Assembly: GCA_949987565.1 (NCBI GenBank)
Contig: OX465111.1
Location: forward strand, 1,784,494-1,848,493
Length of the DNA stretch: 64,000 nucleotides
Source: Luidia sarsii
Lineage: Eukaryota > Echinodermata > Asteroidea > Paxillosida > Luidiidae
Direction of reading: 5' to 3'
Shown here: positions 36,425 to 48,539 of the stretch, piece by piece
Layout of the letters: each line of letters starts with the position of its first letter
How positions within the stretch are numbered: the first letter of the stretch is position 1
Position numbers and translations under genes: made by a program
Notes under the pieces: model-generated
Seen by the model: only the letters and a program-made list of their open reading frames with translations
Told to the model about the DNA's origin: nothing
Databases searched by the model: none

Positions 36425-37209
36425 GGAAAGCCACCATCTAAGGACTGAATTGCTCAGATGGGAGAGCATTGGTACGCAAAACAAGAGGTCTCGGGTTCAA
36501 GTCCCACTCCAGTTAAAGTTCCCTTTGCCATTTTTCAAAATAAATTTTTGAATTAAAATTTTTCGATAGATTTTCCCACCCCCACAACTTCCAGTAGCCC
36601 TGTGCGTGGAAAATGGCTGTGCGGGAAGTGACTAATTTTCAAAGAGTATATCACATATGAAGTTATGAATCAGTTGCCACCTGGGACTCTTTAAGACTCC
36701 AAGGGAAGGAAACCCTCTCCCCGATGGTTAGCAACGTTGCCCATGACATCTTTGAGGTCAGTTCTGATCCGTCGGTCAGCGCAAAGACACTGAAGCCATC
36801 GTTATCCCCGATTCAGTCTCTCCATCCCATCCAATCCGACCGACAGATGACTGGCTCTGTGTGCCTGTGAGCAATGGGTGGACTTCACACACTCTCTGAT
36901 CAGGTTCAGTTTGTCTTCAGTCCCTGCAACTGAATCCTTGGGGTACGCTCCGATGGTCCAAGTGGCACAAGCCTCGCTCACAAGATTTGAAAACCAGGAT
37001 TCACAGAACAAAGCATTGTCACGCAAATGCAAAGTCCCGACCGGTACACATAATGGTCCGATACACAGTTCAATCCATTCGATGCTGGTGTTTTGCGACG
37101 AGACTGGTGATTCAAGATTTTTTCAGCCACAACATACATAAAAAGAGTCATTGGTCTGCATCTGATGGGAATGACAACATTCCAGCAGGTTTGTTCTTTA
37201 CAGAAGCCG
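36425..37209. other. Probable SCFD2 3' UTR with SINE
   Basis: A tRNA-like SINE head lies at 36425-36540 (AATTGCTCAGATGGGAGAGC, then GGTCTCGGGTTCAAGTCCC). The remaining sequence directly follows the SCFD2 stop codon on the minus strand and is likely 3' UTR. No separate conserved gene was recognised. Confidence 0.5.
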
Positions 37210-40200
37210 CTAAGATGTCGTCTGATGTGGGGTAGGTTGACTGAGTAATACCTTGAGGACGTCTATAGGCCTCAAGATACTGGTACTGCCAACAACCACC
37301 TATCCAGTTGCAAAATGTGAACCAAACGGAAAAGAAACAAAAGAATGGGAAATAACTGCAAACTCTTTTTGAAAAAGAACACAAAACAAAATCAAACCAA
37401 AAACAAGGTCTCAGGTTGGGAAGGCCGCCATCTCACGGCTGGATAACTCAGATGGTAAGCGTGCTGGTATGCAAAATCTAAGGTCTCTATCAGGTTCAAG
37501 TCCTGAACCAGTCAAAGTTTTCTTTTCAAAATTACTCAAAAGTTCCCAGTCAGTATTTCCTCAATTTCTTTGAGAGAAAACAAACTAAACACCAAAACAA
37601 GCTAATGCAAATTGTCAAGATTTTTAATTACAACATAGGAAGTTTGTGGTGACACCATATCAGTCATCTTCAGATGACAGTGTGTCTCCTGACAGTGGAC
37701 AGAGTACACACTGTCTGACACATTGAACTAACAGCTCTTTTCAGTCATATAAAAAAGATAGGGCTTGCATGGTGTCACCGCACACTTTCCACATTGTGCT
37801 TCCACCAGGGAAACCCTCTGAGTCTGAGCTATTGGCGATAACCTCTCCAAGTCTACCTGTGTGTTCGGAGAGTGGGGGCCATTTTTCAAAATTGCTCAAA
37901 AGCGCAGAGTCAGTGTATATCCTGACAGCAGTGTATATCCTGACTGTCTGACACATTGAACTACTGGCTCTTTTCAGAGCCATACTCATTCTAAAAAACA
38001 GATAGGCCTTGCAACATCAGATCAGTGGACGCCACTTCGTCGTTTAAAAAGCCCATGAAAACCTACTTGTATCCTGTTTCCCTCTGATATGTCTGTCTCT
38101 TATCATCTCGTGTTGCTTAGCGCCATGATCTAGATGGAATAACGGCCTACAAAATCTGTTATTATAATTATTAGGCTGTCACTGCACACTTTCTACATTG
38201 TGGTCTCCACCATGAAACCCCTTGAAGTCTGAGCTATTGGCAATGACCTCTCCAAGCCTACCTGTGTGTTTGGCGAGTGGGCAGCCACTGTGTCCCTGAC
38301 GGTCCTGACCTCGGAGCAGGTGACCCCTCCCAGGACAAAGACCACCAGTAGGGGATGGTCACTCGGCCGGGGCTTGCTCACATTCACAAAAAACCTGCCC
38401 ATGAATATGCATGAAGACCTTTCGTTAATTTGCATAATAGAGGGCTCTTCAATGAAGGAAATTCACTAAACAATTCGACAGCGACCAATACCTTAAAAGT
38501 TTCCCCAATGACAGCTTGTCCTGCTCGACATAATAAGCACTGAGTGTTCAGTGCTTTGCCCGATGCCTGATGAAAAAATCAGTCAGCTCGAGCAGGATTT
38601 GAACCTGTGACTCTTGCTTTCTTGTGCAGACTCTTAACCACTTGACCACCGAGGAGTTTGAGGTCATGCGGCAGATTCGGCAGATCATATCATGTTATAT
38701 CGATAATAGTTGCCGTTGATGCATAAAAATTAAGGGATTGATTTTTTTTCAGACAGGAAAAAGGGAGGCAGAGGTATCAAAGCTCACACAAGGATCAACA
38801 TTAATGAGGACTGTCAATCTACATGGACCCTGAATGCTTGACACAATCAGGTCCAAACTCTTTTAGTTTTGGATGAGAAGAGCGGGATGTTTTGTTCTTC
38901 AATACCTGAACCCGGTCTTGATGAGGTCTCTGAGTCCGGTGGACTTGTACTCCACGTCCGGGAGCTCCGGCTTGCTGGGGCTGAAGACGGCCTCCAGGAC
39001 CTGCCTCAGGAGAGGGTCGTAGCTTGCCGGGGTGACCAGGCTGCCCCGGTCCAGCACAGATCTGGGGGCAAAGATCAAAGTGGAGACGGGTCACTGATCG
39101 TGAGACAGTTACACTAATACTAAGTATGCAAATGCTAGGCTATCTACGTTTCTCTTTTTTTTTAGAATGTAAACTGAGTCTCAGCACGGCACCTGAATTG
39201 TTGCAGATGACCTCTGGCCTTGCTCAGCCCTCTCAGTGTGTTGAACAGTCGGTTGACTGCGTCTCTGGCCGTGTCCTCGTTTCTCCGGCTCCCAACTGAA
39301 AGCAGAAATCATTAGAAAAAAAAACTAATGTGGCTCAGCATACAGGACTGACTCATGCTAAGGTAAAGGTATGGGATACCCTATACTACCGTTGCAGTGT
39401 AGGGAACCACCTTTATAGTGAAGCACATTGACAAGGCCATGGCATGATGAGATAGGGTGGCCAGTTCCTTTCCTTGCCCCCTCTCCACCTTCCCCAGGCT
39501 CTAAGGAGAACCAGAAGGCACCCGTTTGCTGCTGGGTGGGCAGAGAGAGTTTCCCGGATTCTGTTCCTGGTGGGATTCAAACCAGCAACCTTCTGCACTG
39601 CAGATAAACGCTCTAACCTTTTGACCATGCTACACGATGCAATTTCAATGTTAGGATTAACTCAGACTCTTGCTAGAAAAGTGACACAACAATTGTGACC
39701 CGGCACAACGACATGAGAAATATCCCACCAAAATACTTTTTGAGTAAACAACGCCTGAAGTTAAAGTATCTTCACAATTCGATTACAAATCAATTTTCTT
39801 TTTTTTGGATTTTCAGAAATTTTAAATACTAGAGGATATTATATTTTGATATCATTTGAAAGCTAATGGTATACTCTTTCACATCATTAGAAAATCTCAA
39901 AATCTCAAAAGTGGGGTTATTCCTCATTATGCTGTGCCGGGTCACAATTTAAGATCAGAGCTGGTATGCAACACCACAGGTCTCGCGTTCAAGTCCCAGT
40001 CTAGTCAAAGCTTTCTTTGCCATTTTTCCCGAAGCAGAGTACTTAAAACTTACCAAATTCTGTCATGAATTCCGAGGGCTCTTGCTCCAACAGGATAGCC
40101 TGAATGAGTAAGCTCTTTAAGCTTCTCTCATCGGCGTCAAAGCTGACACTGTCATCTCCTGCCAGGGAGTAGGCAAAGACTAGGAGCAGGAGTATGGTGT

Positions 40201-43200
40201 CCAGGCTATGTGACCTTCAATTTGGGGTGAGAAATGTCAAACAACCAAATTTGGAAATCGTGGTAAAATGAAAAAATTCAAAGTGATATACAAAGATGTT
40301 GCAAACTGCTTACTGACTAAAATTACCAAAATGCAAATCTCAAAATTTAGTGGGCCTGACGTTTTGATCTTAGGAGGACCTTTCTCAAAGGCAGACTGCC
40401 TTTGAGAAAGGTCCTGCTTGGATCGAATTGTCAGGCCCACTAAATTTTGAGAAAACAATATCATGTTGTTTAGGATGCAGACACAGCAGAATGCAGCTTC
40501 ACATAAAGGAAAGAATGGAAGGGAAAGGAAAGAAAGCCCTGAATGTGGTTCACATAATTCATATCCAGGGCTTTACGGTTTGTCCGTCTGTGCTGCCTCC
40601 TCCAGGATGGTGAGTATCTGCTGCAGGCTGGGTGGCTCCGAGGCGTTGGCCATTCCTTGCAGGAGCAGCTTCTCCGAGCGGAGGGCGCCCTCCCAGGCGG
40701 GCTCGTCAGGGTGGGTTAGGGTCTGGGCGCAGGCGGCGGCCATTTGCAGCAGGCCGGTGTTCCTGCGCAGGGACTCTGGATTGTTCCTGTGCCCAAGCAA
40801 CCCCCCCCAAAAAATAAATTATAATAAAGAGATCCTAGGGTTTCATCAATGTTGCACTTGTTGGCCGTGCAGCCCAACGGTCGATTTCACCAAAGTCAGT
40901 GTAACTTCATAGATATAACATGATGTTTGCGTCGAGGAGAATGTAATTCAAAGAGGTTTTGCCCTTACTCGACGTGGTAAACACTGAATGCTCAGTGAAT
41001 GCGTGGTGCTTACCACGTCGAGTAAGGGCAAAACCTTTTTGAATCAAATTCTCCTCGACGCAAACATCATGTTATATCTATGATGCAACACGGTACCCGC
41101 CGCTATACATTATTTGAATCCACCACACGACCTCGACCAGCTCGGTGGTCCAGTGGTTAAGACGTCCGTACTAGAATTCAGGAGTCGCGGGTTCGAATCC
41201 CGCCCGAGCTGCCTGAAATATCTTTATCAGGCACCGGGCGGGCAAAGCACTGAGCATTCAGTGTTTACCACGTCGAGTAAGGGCAAAACCTGTTTGAATC
41301 AGTGTAACTTACGATCAATCCCAAGACGATGAGCAATGCACAAAAATCCTACACGCTATCAGGACTTACGAAGGGTTATCCATTATAAGTTGAGTTACGA
41401 TGCATCGTAAGTCTTTGTGAAATCCAGCCCTGTGGTCAAATTTTATCATCTTATCCTAGCAGGACCTTTCTCAAACGTCTTTAAGAAAGATCCTACTAGG
41501 ATCAAAACATCAAGCCCACAAAATTTTGAGATCATTTTAGTAATACAGAAAAATGTGGCAACTGGTATACGGTACTGACTAAAATGACTGCAGTTAAAAT
41601 CTGATATACAAAAATGTTGCAAACTGCTTACTGACTAAAATTACCAAAATACAAATCTTAAAATTTAGTGGGCCTGATGTTTCGATCCTAGCAGGACCTT
41701 TCTCAAAGGCAGAGAAAGGCAATTAAAATCTCATAGATTTCTACTTTGCATATCCCCATGCAAGCCTGCAAGTCTTAATCTTCATATTGTTCCCGTGTGG
41801 CGACACTCACTTGAAGAGTTGCAGGTGCGTCTGAATTGTCTCTGCCCCTATGCGACCCAGTTTGCCGCCCATCTTCAGAGGGAGCTTCTCCTTGGAGATG
41901 CAGTCCACCAACTGCCTGTTGACATCCATCACACTCTCCTATAGAAGAAACAAGTAAGGGGCTCTCGATTAGGGAATATACCCCTATGCTAAGAATGGCT
42001 CTCAACATTTCGTAGGTAAATATATGTGAGAAATAGCCTGTTGACATCCTTCACACTCTCCTATGGAAGAAACAAGTAATTAAGGGGCTCTCCAGAAGGG
42101 AATATACCCCTATGCTAAGAATGGCTCTCAACATTTCGTAGGTAAATATATGTGAGAAATACCATTCTATGACCCTTTACGAATCCATGGATCAGGCTCA
42201 GGCTTCATCTGACAAACCCTGAAAATCCAGGTTGTGGTTTGGCTTGGTAGGTACAGAAGTAATAATCAAGAAACTGGGACCAAACGCTTGTTTCTAGATG
42301 CCTGTGATATTATAATGCGTAAGAGAAATGTGACTGAAGCCTAAGCCTGAGCCTAATAGCCATTTCCCGCGGTTCGTAGTAAAGCGGGAAATAATTGTCT
42401 TGGGATTTCAGGCAACGCATTGTACGTTTAGCCTGATGATTGGGTAGTTCGTAAGGGGTTACGTAATGAGTGAAGGGGGTATATAAGGTGGTGTAAAGAA
42501 GAATAGATTCAGTTCTAGCAAGCACCTCACAACGAAACAGTTGTTCTCTTTGTTATCATAAAATCAATGGTGTTTTGTACGATGAAGCCCAACATCGTCA
42601 CGGAGGAGATCGCTGACTGTTTTTGGGTACAGGTTTTCAGAGCATTTTAGAGATTTTACATCTGTTTTTTCCTGGACGTCGTGTGTCCCCGATGAAGTGA
42701 TTCTTTTTGTTGTTATTTGTCTTACATAATTCTCGAGATAGAGACGGCTTACAATACCATTTGGTTTACATGTTTATAAATCAACTTGTGTGCAGTTGGT
42801 TCTGCAGAATAAGATTTGTTTCAGTCTGTATCAATTGAAAAACATTCGGTGTTTATGAGAAGTTAAACAAGTTCAGATTCGTTTTTAAGTTTAAATATAA
42901 CATGCAAGTGATTTTTTTTGGTAATCTGTCTAACGGAATTATCGGGAAACGGCTTACAATATTCATTTTAATATGACTCTTTACTAACTTGTGCGTTTAG
43001 ATCTGCGGAGTAAGATTACATATGATTCGTTTCCGTTAAATATCTTAATAGAGAATATTATTATTATTATTTTAAGCAATAAATGGCGTACAGCTATGGG
43101 CGGCGCTAAACGTGCTTTGCTACCGCCTAACAGTAACGACGTGTGTACAAGTGTGTGTATAATAGTTAGAGTATAACTAAGACGCCTTCATTTCATAAAT

Positions 43201-46200
43201 GGCCTATATGGAAGTCTTCCAAAGGTATCTGAGACAACTACAGATCAGAAGATTGAGGCTGGCAGGGCATTGTGTAAGTCATACAGAGCTCTCGGCTTGT
43301 CCTCTTGTAGTGTGCGGACCATCACATGGCAATAGGAGAAAAAGGAGTAGGAAGCAGACAGATTACATTGGTATGCTGAAGAGAGACACAGGACTTGACA
43401 GAGTTGAAGAGCTGAGGACTGCCATGCTGGACAGATTAGTGTGAAGGGGATTCGTTCATGTTGCCCGAGTAGGCATCGTCCAACTGTCTTTCAACACACA
43501 TAGCTGAGATGGCCCATCAAAGGGGTCAGGTGGGCCACCTCACTGTTTGATATGCAGGGGAAACCCTGCTTGGAATCTCCAGTGAGCACAGACATTCCAC
43601 AGCTACTCACCTTCTGCTTTGTGGTGACGAGGGTGTTCAGCAGGGCCTGCGACACAGGGTCAGATGGGTGAGACAGACATCCCGGGTACACCACAAGGGA
43701 GGGGTCTGCCTGGTCACTGAACGGGGCCAACAAAGAAAGGGCATATCAAAATGCTAGGCCTTGAATCTCCATTGGACTTGATCAGTGAAATAGAGGTACC
43801 CTAAATGAATGAACCTACATGTAGTCTGAAAGCATCATACAAAGTAAGACTCATGACAGACCATGTGCAGAGAACCACTTGGTCAAGGATGGGATGATCT
43901 GCTTTTTTCATCAAACTACTACCCTGCCTGGGGTACTACTTACCTTGCTAGGGATAGTAAATCGGCCATGTTCACTGCAACGTCCACACTGTGCTCAGGC
44001 AGGCGATGGAGGTGGCTCAGGATTCTGTCCGCTAGGGTCTCCCGGCTGAGGTGGCTGGACGCTCCGGCCATGTCCAGGCTACGGTCAACCAGCAGGACAG
44101 AGGCCCTGTGCTGGGCTGCCTGCAATCCAACCAACAACACTGACCATCATTCACTGACCATCACCCACTGACCATCACTCACTGACCATCAACCACTGAC
44201 CATCATTCACTGACCATCACTCACTGACCATCACCCACTGACCATCATTCAAATGCCGTTTCATTTCACTTCACCTCACCTCACCTCACCTTGCCACATC
44301 TCATCTCACCTCATCTCCTCCATACATCATCTCATCTCACATTCCATCTCACCTCTAGATCATTTCACCTCTCCACACATCATCTCACCTCACATCTCCA
44401 CCCCTCATCTCATTTCACCTCACCTCTCCATATCTCATCTCACCCCACCTCTCCACACCTCATCTCACCTCACCTCACCTCTCCATACCTCATCTCATCT
44501 CATCTCCCATCTCACCTCACCTTTATTTAATTTCATTTCATTGCACTACATTGCATTGCATTTCATAGCATTTCAAATCCTATTTCTCACAGCCTTGACC
44601 ACAACACATGCTGCACTTAATTTAGAGGCTATTTGTATAATGTATGGGGAGTGTCAGTTAAGCACTACATTACCTTCCGTCTGGCCTTAGCTGAGGGTAG
44701 ACCAGCCAGTTCATTGGCCACTATCCGGCTGGTATGGCCGATTGCATACACGTCTTCGCTGACCTTCAACTGCTCACAAAATCCGCTCAAGCCTGAGACT
44801 AGCATCTATTGGCAGGACAAAAGCAAAAAGGTACTACTAGATCTGTCTCAAATAATGCTGCTACGGATTAGATTCCTTTTGAGTTAAATGAGCAAAGAAT
44901 ATTAGACAGAATCAGGATTCGATAGCCCAGGCCTCTGGATTGACTTACTGGTCCCCTACCTTCTACTACCTGAGCTTTCCAACACTTAGGAGAAGGCCTT
45001 CCAATTAGTCAACCGTCTTTGTTGGTGTGTGGGTGTTTGTCGGTGGCAGTAAGAAGCAATTTTCTATCGACCACAAAATATATCTCAAGGAATCAAATCC
45101 GCTTTCAACCTGATGCGAACTCAAATTCTCTTTTCAGTTTCTGCCTTTACCGACTTCATTTCCTGCTTACTGTAGAAATTTGAAGAATTGGCTTGGAAAG
45201 GTATGAGTTTATTTACCTTGATCTGCTGTTGGAGCTCTTTGGGTAACATGTGTAGCTCTATGTCATCATACTTATCAGATGGTTTCTTATCCCCCTGTGG
45301 TGGAACAAAAACAAAAAGAAGATCAAATTGAGTGAAGGTTTGCCCTTCCCTGATGAATCTAATAGCACTGAATCATCAATGCTTTGCTTGAAAACCACAG
45401 ATGGAAATCAAGCCCATAACTTGTGATTTTTAGTGCAGTGATTTGCTCTAAACATGTTTCAGAAAGAAAGAATAGTCAATGAAAACACCAAGATTCCGTT
45501 CATGATAAACCCAAAAGATAAAAATACACAAGGCCTAGGTATCTCAAAAGTAGAAGGATGCTTGCGTTAAAGACTCATATATGAAATAATACCAAATTGC
45601 AATGTGGGATAAAATCAACGAGGGCGTTATGTCAATGCAACCATTATCACTACTTTCTGAAGATGTCCACTCGGGGCTTCCTTACCCTGCTGTCCCGGTT
45701 CTCCTGGACCCTGGACAGGTCGGAGGTCAGCATGGGAAACAGGGCCCTGTGGGCGGGCACCACAAAGAGGCTGGGACAGATGGGGGCGGCAAAGAGAGGC
45801 ACGTGATGAACCTCAGCCTCAGCAATCTGCAGGCAATGGTGATTCCAACTGAGTCAATTTCATGCATACTGACTCTGAATTCCCAAAGTGTTCTATGGTG
45901 ACACTGTGGACAGTACTTTCCCTAAATCTCATGCATATTGATTTGTACAGTGGTGTATTATAACATTTATCACAAACAATTATGTAAGAATTATGTAAGA
46001 AAACAGAGTTTTACTTAAACAGCATACCATATGTGAATTGAATTTGATGTAAACAGTTGCAAACGCTTGCTGACTAGACTGATCTCAAACATACAGATAT
46101 TGAAAAATTCACAGGGCCTGACAACATGATCCTTGACAGACTTTCACAAAGGGAAAAAAAATTTCAAAGAAAATAATCATTATTTTTATAAATCTAAAAC

Positions 46201-48426
46201 ATTGAAACGGACTTGACCCCAACTGTAGATTTATCAATGATTCCGAAAGACAGAATCACAACTTCACAAGGGATCATGAATCAACAAGACAGAATCACAA
46301 GAAATCATGAATCAGAAAGACAAAATCACAAGGGATCATGAATCTAGACAGAATCACAATTATCATGAATCTAGACAGAATCACAAGAGATCATGAATGT
46401 AGACAGAATCACAATAGATCATGAATCAACAAGACAAAATCACAAGGGATCATGAATCTAGACAGAATCACAAGGGATCATGAATCAAATAGACAGAATC
46501 ACAACAGATCATGAATCTAGATAGAATCACAAGGGATCATGAATCTAGGCAGAATCACAATAGATCATGAATCAACAAGACAGAATCACAACTTCACAAG
46601 GGATCATGAATCCATGTCTTCCCCGTGCAGGCTTGAGTACTCACCGGTCCACCCATCCATCTCCTCAGCTTGTTCTCAAACTGGAGGAAGAGAGCGCCCT
46701 CAGTGTTCGCGTCACCCATTCCGTCCCCCAGCAGGTGTGCATGTAGGGAGTGCGGCACAGCCGTTATGACGATGCAATACTGGAAGTCACTGCTCCGTAC
46801 AATATCCTACACATAGCAATCAAATGACCAACATGCAATCTTCAGGCCATGGATAGAGTAAATATTGGAAATGGCGCACTGTATAATAACAACCAATCAC
46901 TCAATTGAATTATTCCATTGCATCAAAGGGAAGGTAAACCATTTGCAAAGTGCCACATACCCAATGTCTCAAGGGTTGGTGCAAAAAATGTTATGGTTTT
47001 TGGCCCTTTTTCTCCATTCTCAGATTATTGTTTGAGATAATAAAAATTCACTGAGCTGTTTTGGGGGTAAGTTTATTGGTTTAACATACAAACTGTGGTA
47101 ATCCTTTGACCTTTACCAATGTTCATCAATCATCATATCACAATGTTTTTTGTCACTTGGCATTGTGATATACCGTTACATTTCGTTATTGCGTGCTAAA
47201 AAGTACAATCTATTTACAACTTACGAATTCATAATTAAAAAGATTGGAATTTAAAGTTGGGTTGGGCCTTGAAGGCTTTGTGGAATACACTCCAGGAGAC
47301 TGACAACATTCTGAGCAAATCTCTGATGAAAGACAGGTTTTTTTCTGGAACACTGAGCTCCTTGGTTCTCTTCAGAACCAGGCAGGCTCACGAACCAGGC
47401 AGACGAGTGCCCCCGTCCAGTGGCACCACAACTGATTCTCTGCTCGCGGCCTTTGCCACAAAATGACCAGAAATCTGGCAAGGATTGACACAGCCCCTTT
47501 CTTACCACGATGGTATCCTCAACGGTGTCGGCCAAGAGCCCGCTGACAACAAAGACAGCTTTCCTCTGCTCCGAAGTGGCACTCTGCATGGAGAAAGCAA
47601 ACCAATGAATGAACAAACGCGTACAATTCACGGGCCTTTGAGAAAGGTCCTGCTAGGATCAATATGTCAGGCCCTCTAGAGAGATTTACATGTATGTATT
47701 GCAGGTCATTTTAGTCAGTGAGCAGTTTGCAACAGTTTTGGTGTTAACTTCACAATTTAAGGGCATACGCAAAGTCTATACCTATACATGTAGTCTACCC
47801 TCCCCTTCACTTCTGCTTCCAATTTGGTCCAATTTGTCTCATCAATTAACATGGGGAGCAGGACATCATAACTTTTGGTACAAATCCCAGTCTGATCAAT
47901 TTATTGAAATATGGATGAAGTCAATAAGGGAACTGCTGCAAACTTCTCACTGACTAAAATGACCTGCAATACATAAATCTCAAAAGTTAGAGGGTCTGAG
48001 GTTTTGATCCTAGCAGGACCTTTCTCAAAGGCAAAGTTGCCTTTGGATTGATAATCCGGCTTCCACGCTTTCTCAAAGGCAAAGATGCCTTTGAGAAAGG
48101 TCCTGCTAGGATCGAAACGTCAGGCCTTCTATCTTTTGAGAAATATGAATGAATGAATAAATGTGTTGCTGCCTCAGGCACTCTGGATTCAAGGATTTTG
48201 CCTTCACCAACACCTCCCCCTCCCCGCCCGAAACCATCCCTACCTCAAAGGAGGAGAACTGCTTGAGGTTGATGGCGCCTGCACGCAGCAGCATACCCGC
48301 ACCCACGCACCAGTGTAGACACTCGGCCATGGGTCCGTCCATGAACACCACTGCCTTGCTCACATGCTGGCACACCGACTCCCAGCTGGCACGGGCACTC
48401 CCGATGATATTCCGTGTGGTTGCCAT
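37210..48426 (-). CDS. SCFD2: SCFD2, Sec1 family domain-containing protein 2
   Basis: Fifteen exons: 48426-48244, 47583-47506, 46806-46645, 45826-45686, 45294-45217, 44805-44674, 44119-43944, 43716-43611, 41938-41811, 40786-40577, 40205-40054, 39295-39193, 39061-38906, 38394-38262 and 37299-37210. All phases close to 675 aa, close to the usual length of about 684. Landmarks in order are KAVVFMDGPMAECLHW, RKAVFVVSGLLADTVED, FQYCIVITAVPHSLH, HHVPLFAAPICPS, SVLLVDRSLDMAGA, YPGCLSHPSD, TGLLQMAAACAQTLTHP, EKLLLQGM, GLRDLIKTGF, PRPSDHPLLVVFVLGGVT and the C-terminal STSILRPIDVL. The ATG at 48426 is the first in frame. SM-family membership suggests a role with SNAREs or tethers in membrane traffic, but its precise job is poorly defined. 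Two exon edges have duplicated copies in neighbouring introns. Confidence 0.95.
37415..37545 (+). repeat. tRNA-like SINE in SCFD2 intron 14
   Basis: GGCTGGATAACTCAGATGGT (A-box region), GGTATGCAAAATCTAAGG, then CAGGTTCAAGTCCTGAACCA (B box and acceptor-like end). Same family as 36425-36540. Confidence 0.75.
37638..38290. repeat. Local duplication carrying a copy of the SCFD2 exon 14 end
   Basis: The stretch 37770-37880 is a diverged copy of 38166-38275. Both contain TGAGCTATTGGC and the minus-strand exon end CACACAG followed by the donor GTAG. The 38.2-kb copy belongs to the complete exon 14. The 37.8-kb copy has lost the rest of the exon. GGTGACACC-family repeats accompany both copies (37638-37795 and 37925-38010). 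Confidence 0.8.
38510..38690 (-). repeat. tRNA-like SINE in SCFD2 intron 13
   Basis: On the minus strand, CTCGGTGGTCAAGTGGTTAA and CAGGTTCAAATCCTGCTCGA, followed by the CTGAGTGTTCAGTGCTTTGCC tail in the complementary orientation (split here for length: GAGTGTTCAG, TGCTTTGCCC). Same family as 40918-41310. Confidence 0.75.
39410..39690 (-). repeat. Third tRNA-like SINE type in SCFD2 intron 11
   Basis: The minus strand reads GTAGCATGGTCAAAAGGTTA, then GCTGGTTTGAATCCCACCAG, giving an A-box and B-box pair in tRNA spacing, followed by a unique body with CTCTCTGCCCACCCAGCAGC. Only one clear copy is in the window. Confidence 0.55.
40288..40453. repeat. Fold-back pair of GAAACGTCAGGCC-family repeats
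   Basis: AGTGGGCCTGACGTTTTGATC…CTTTCTCAAAGGCAG (first arm, shown in parts) is followed directly by CTGCCTTTGAGAAAGGTCCT and the inverse sequence. The two arms are head-to-head copies of the same repeat, within intron 10 of SCFD2. Confidence 0.85.
40918..41310. repeat. Palindrome plus tRNA-like SINE in SCFD2 intron 9
   Basis: An inverted repeat of about 65 bp per arm spans 40918-41075 (GATGTTTGCGTCGAGGAGAA at the left, inverse at the right). It is followed by a tRNA-like head at 41139-41210. That head is 72 nt long with a perfect 7-bp acceptor stem (AGCTCGG/CCGAGCT), a perfect 5-bp T stem with TTCGAAT loop and a 3-bp D stem, but no anticodon stem. It is a SINE head, not a tRNA gene. Confidence 0.85.
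41440..41725. repeat. GAAACGTCAGGCC-family repeats in SCFD2 intron 9
   Basis: A fold-back copy at 41440-41535 and a longer minus-strand copy with its TGCAAACTGCTTACTGACTA tail at 41600-41725. Confidence 0.8.
41920..42165. repeat. Tandem duplication including the 5' edge of SCFD2 exon 9
   Basis: The block GTTGACATCC…CACACTCTCCTAT and the following 100 bases (TATACCCCTATGCTAAGAAT, TTTCGTAGGTAAATATATGT) occur twice, about 115 bp apart. The first copy contains the true exon 9 acceptor (exon start 41938). The second, near 42060, repeats the acceptor and about 25 bp of exon. Confidence 0.88.
42310..43460 (+). mobile_element. Remnant of a non-LTR-type retrotransposon
   Basis: The block lies antisense in SCFD2 intron 8. 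The coding remnant at 43199-43444 gives RRLRLAGHCVSHTELSACPL, then RKRSRKQTDYIGMLKRDTGL and ELRTAMLDR, which match the C-terminal tail after the reverse transcriptase of non-LTR elements. Upstream, TATATAAGG at 42480-42489 and two imperfect direct repeats with ACGGCTTACAATA (about 42745 and 42950) look like promoter or leader sequence of the same or another element. The body of the polymerase is missing. The linkage of the two parts is an inference. Confidence 0.6.
44145..44530. repeat. Minisatellites: CACTGACCATCA and CACCTCATCTCAT arrays
   Basis: About nine copies of a CACTGACCATCAYYC-like unit (44145-44250) are followed by a C/T-rich CACCTCATCTCA-type array (about 44265-44530). Both lie in SCFD2 intron 6, next to the exon 7 acceptor. 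The open frames across them are spurious. Confidence 0.9.
46050..46150 (-). repeat. Diverged GAAACGTCAGGCC-family repeat in SCFD2 intron 3
   Basis: GTTGCAAACGCTTGCTGACT, GGGCCTGACAACATGATCCT and CACAAAGGG match the family on the minus strand with many changes, so this is an old copy. Confidence 0.65.
46240..46620. repeat. Minisatellite, AGACAGAATCACAAGGGATC unit
   Basis: At least a dozen copies of a 26-36-bp unit made of AGACAGAATCACAA, GGGATCATGAATC and optional TA or AACA spacers. It is in SCFD2 intron 3, directly downstream of exon 3. Confidence 0.92.
47632..48145. repeat. Cluster of GAAACGTCAGGCC-family repeats in SCFD2 intron 1
   Basis: A plus copy at 47632-47740 has the hairpin GGTCCTGCTAGGATC and the TTTTAGTCAGTGAGCAGTTT tail. 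A fold-back pair at 47930-48145 ends with GAAACGTCAGGCC. Confidence 0.85.
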
Positions 48427-48539
48427 GGCCACAACCCTCTCTCCTCTCTCCTAAGGGAGGACAAAGATCTGGGATGGTACCAAGAAATATCATAATATTA
48501 AAAGAAGCCATACAAAAACACATTGCTTTAAGTTTAAAG

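Noticed and set aside
36802..37032. 76-aa minus-strand frame after the SCFD2 stop
   Set aside because: It lies in the probable 3' UTR, has no recognised domain or splice sites, and SCFD2 already ends normally at 37210.
41139..41210. A genuine tRNA gene
   Set aside because: Acceptor and T stems pair, but there is no anticodon stem, and the same head recurs in several decayed copies with SINE tails.
44253..44690. His/Ser/Pro-rich 145-aa frame
   Set aside because: It is a translation of the CACCTCATCTCA minisatellite in an SCFD2 intron.
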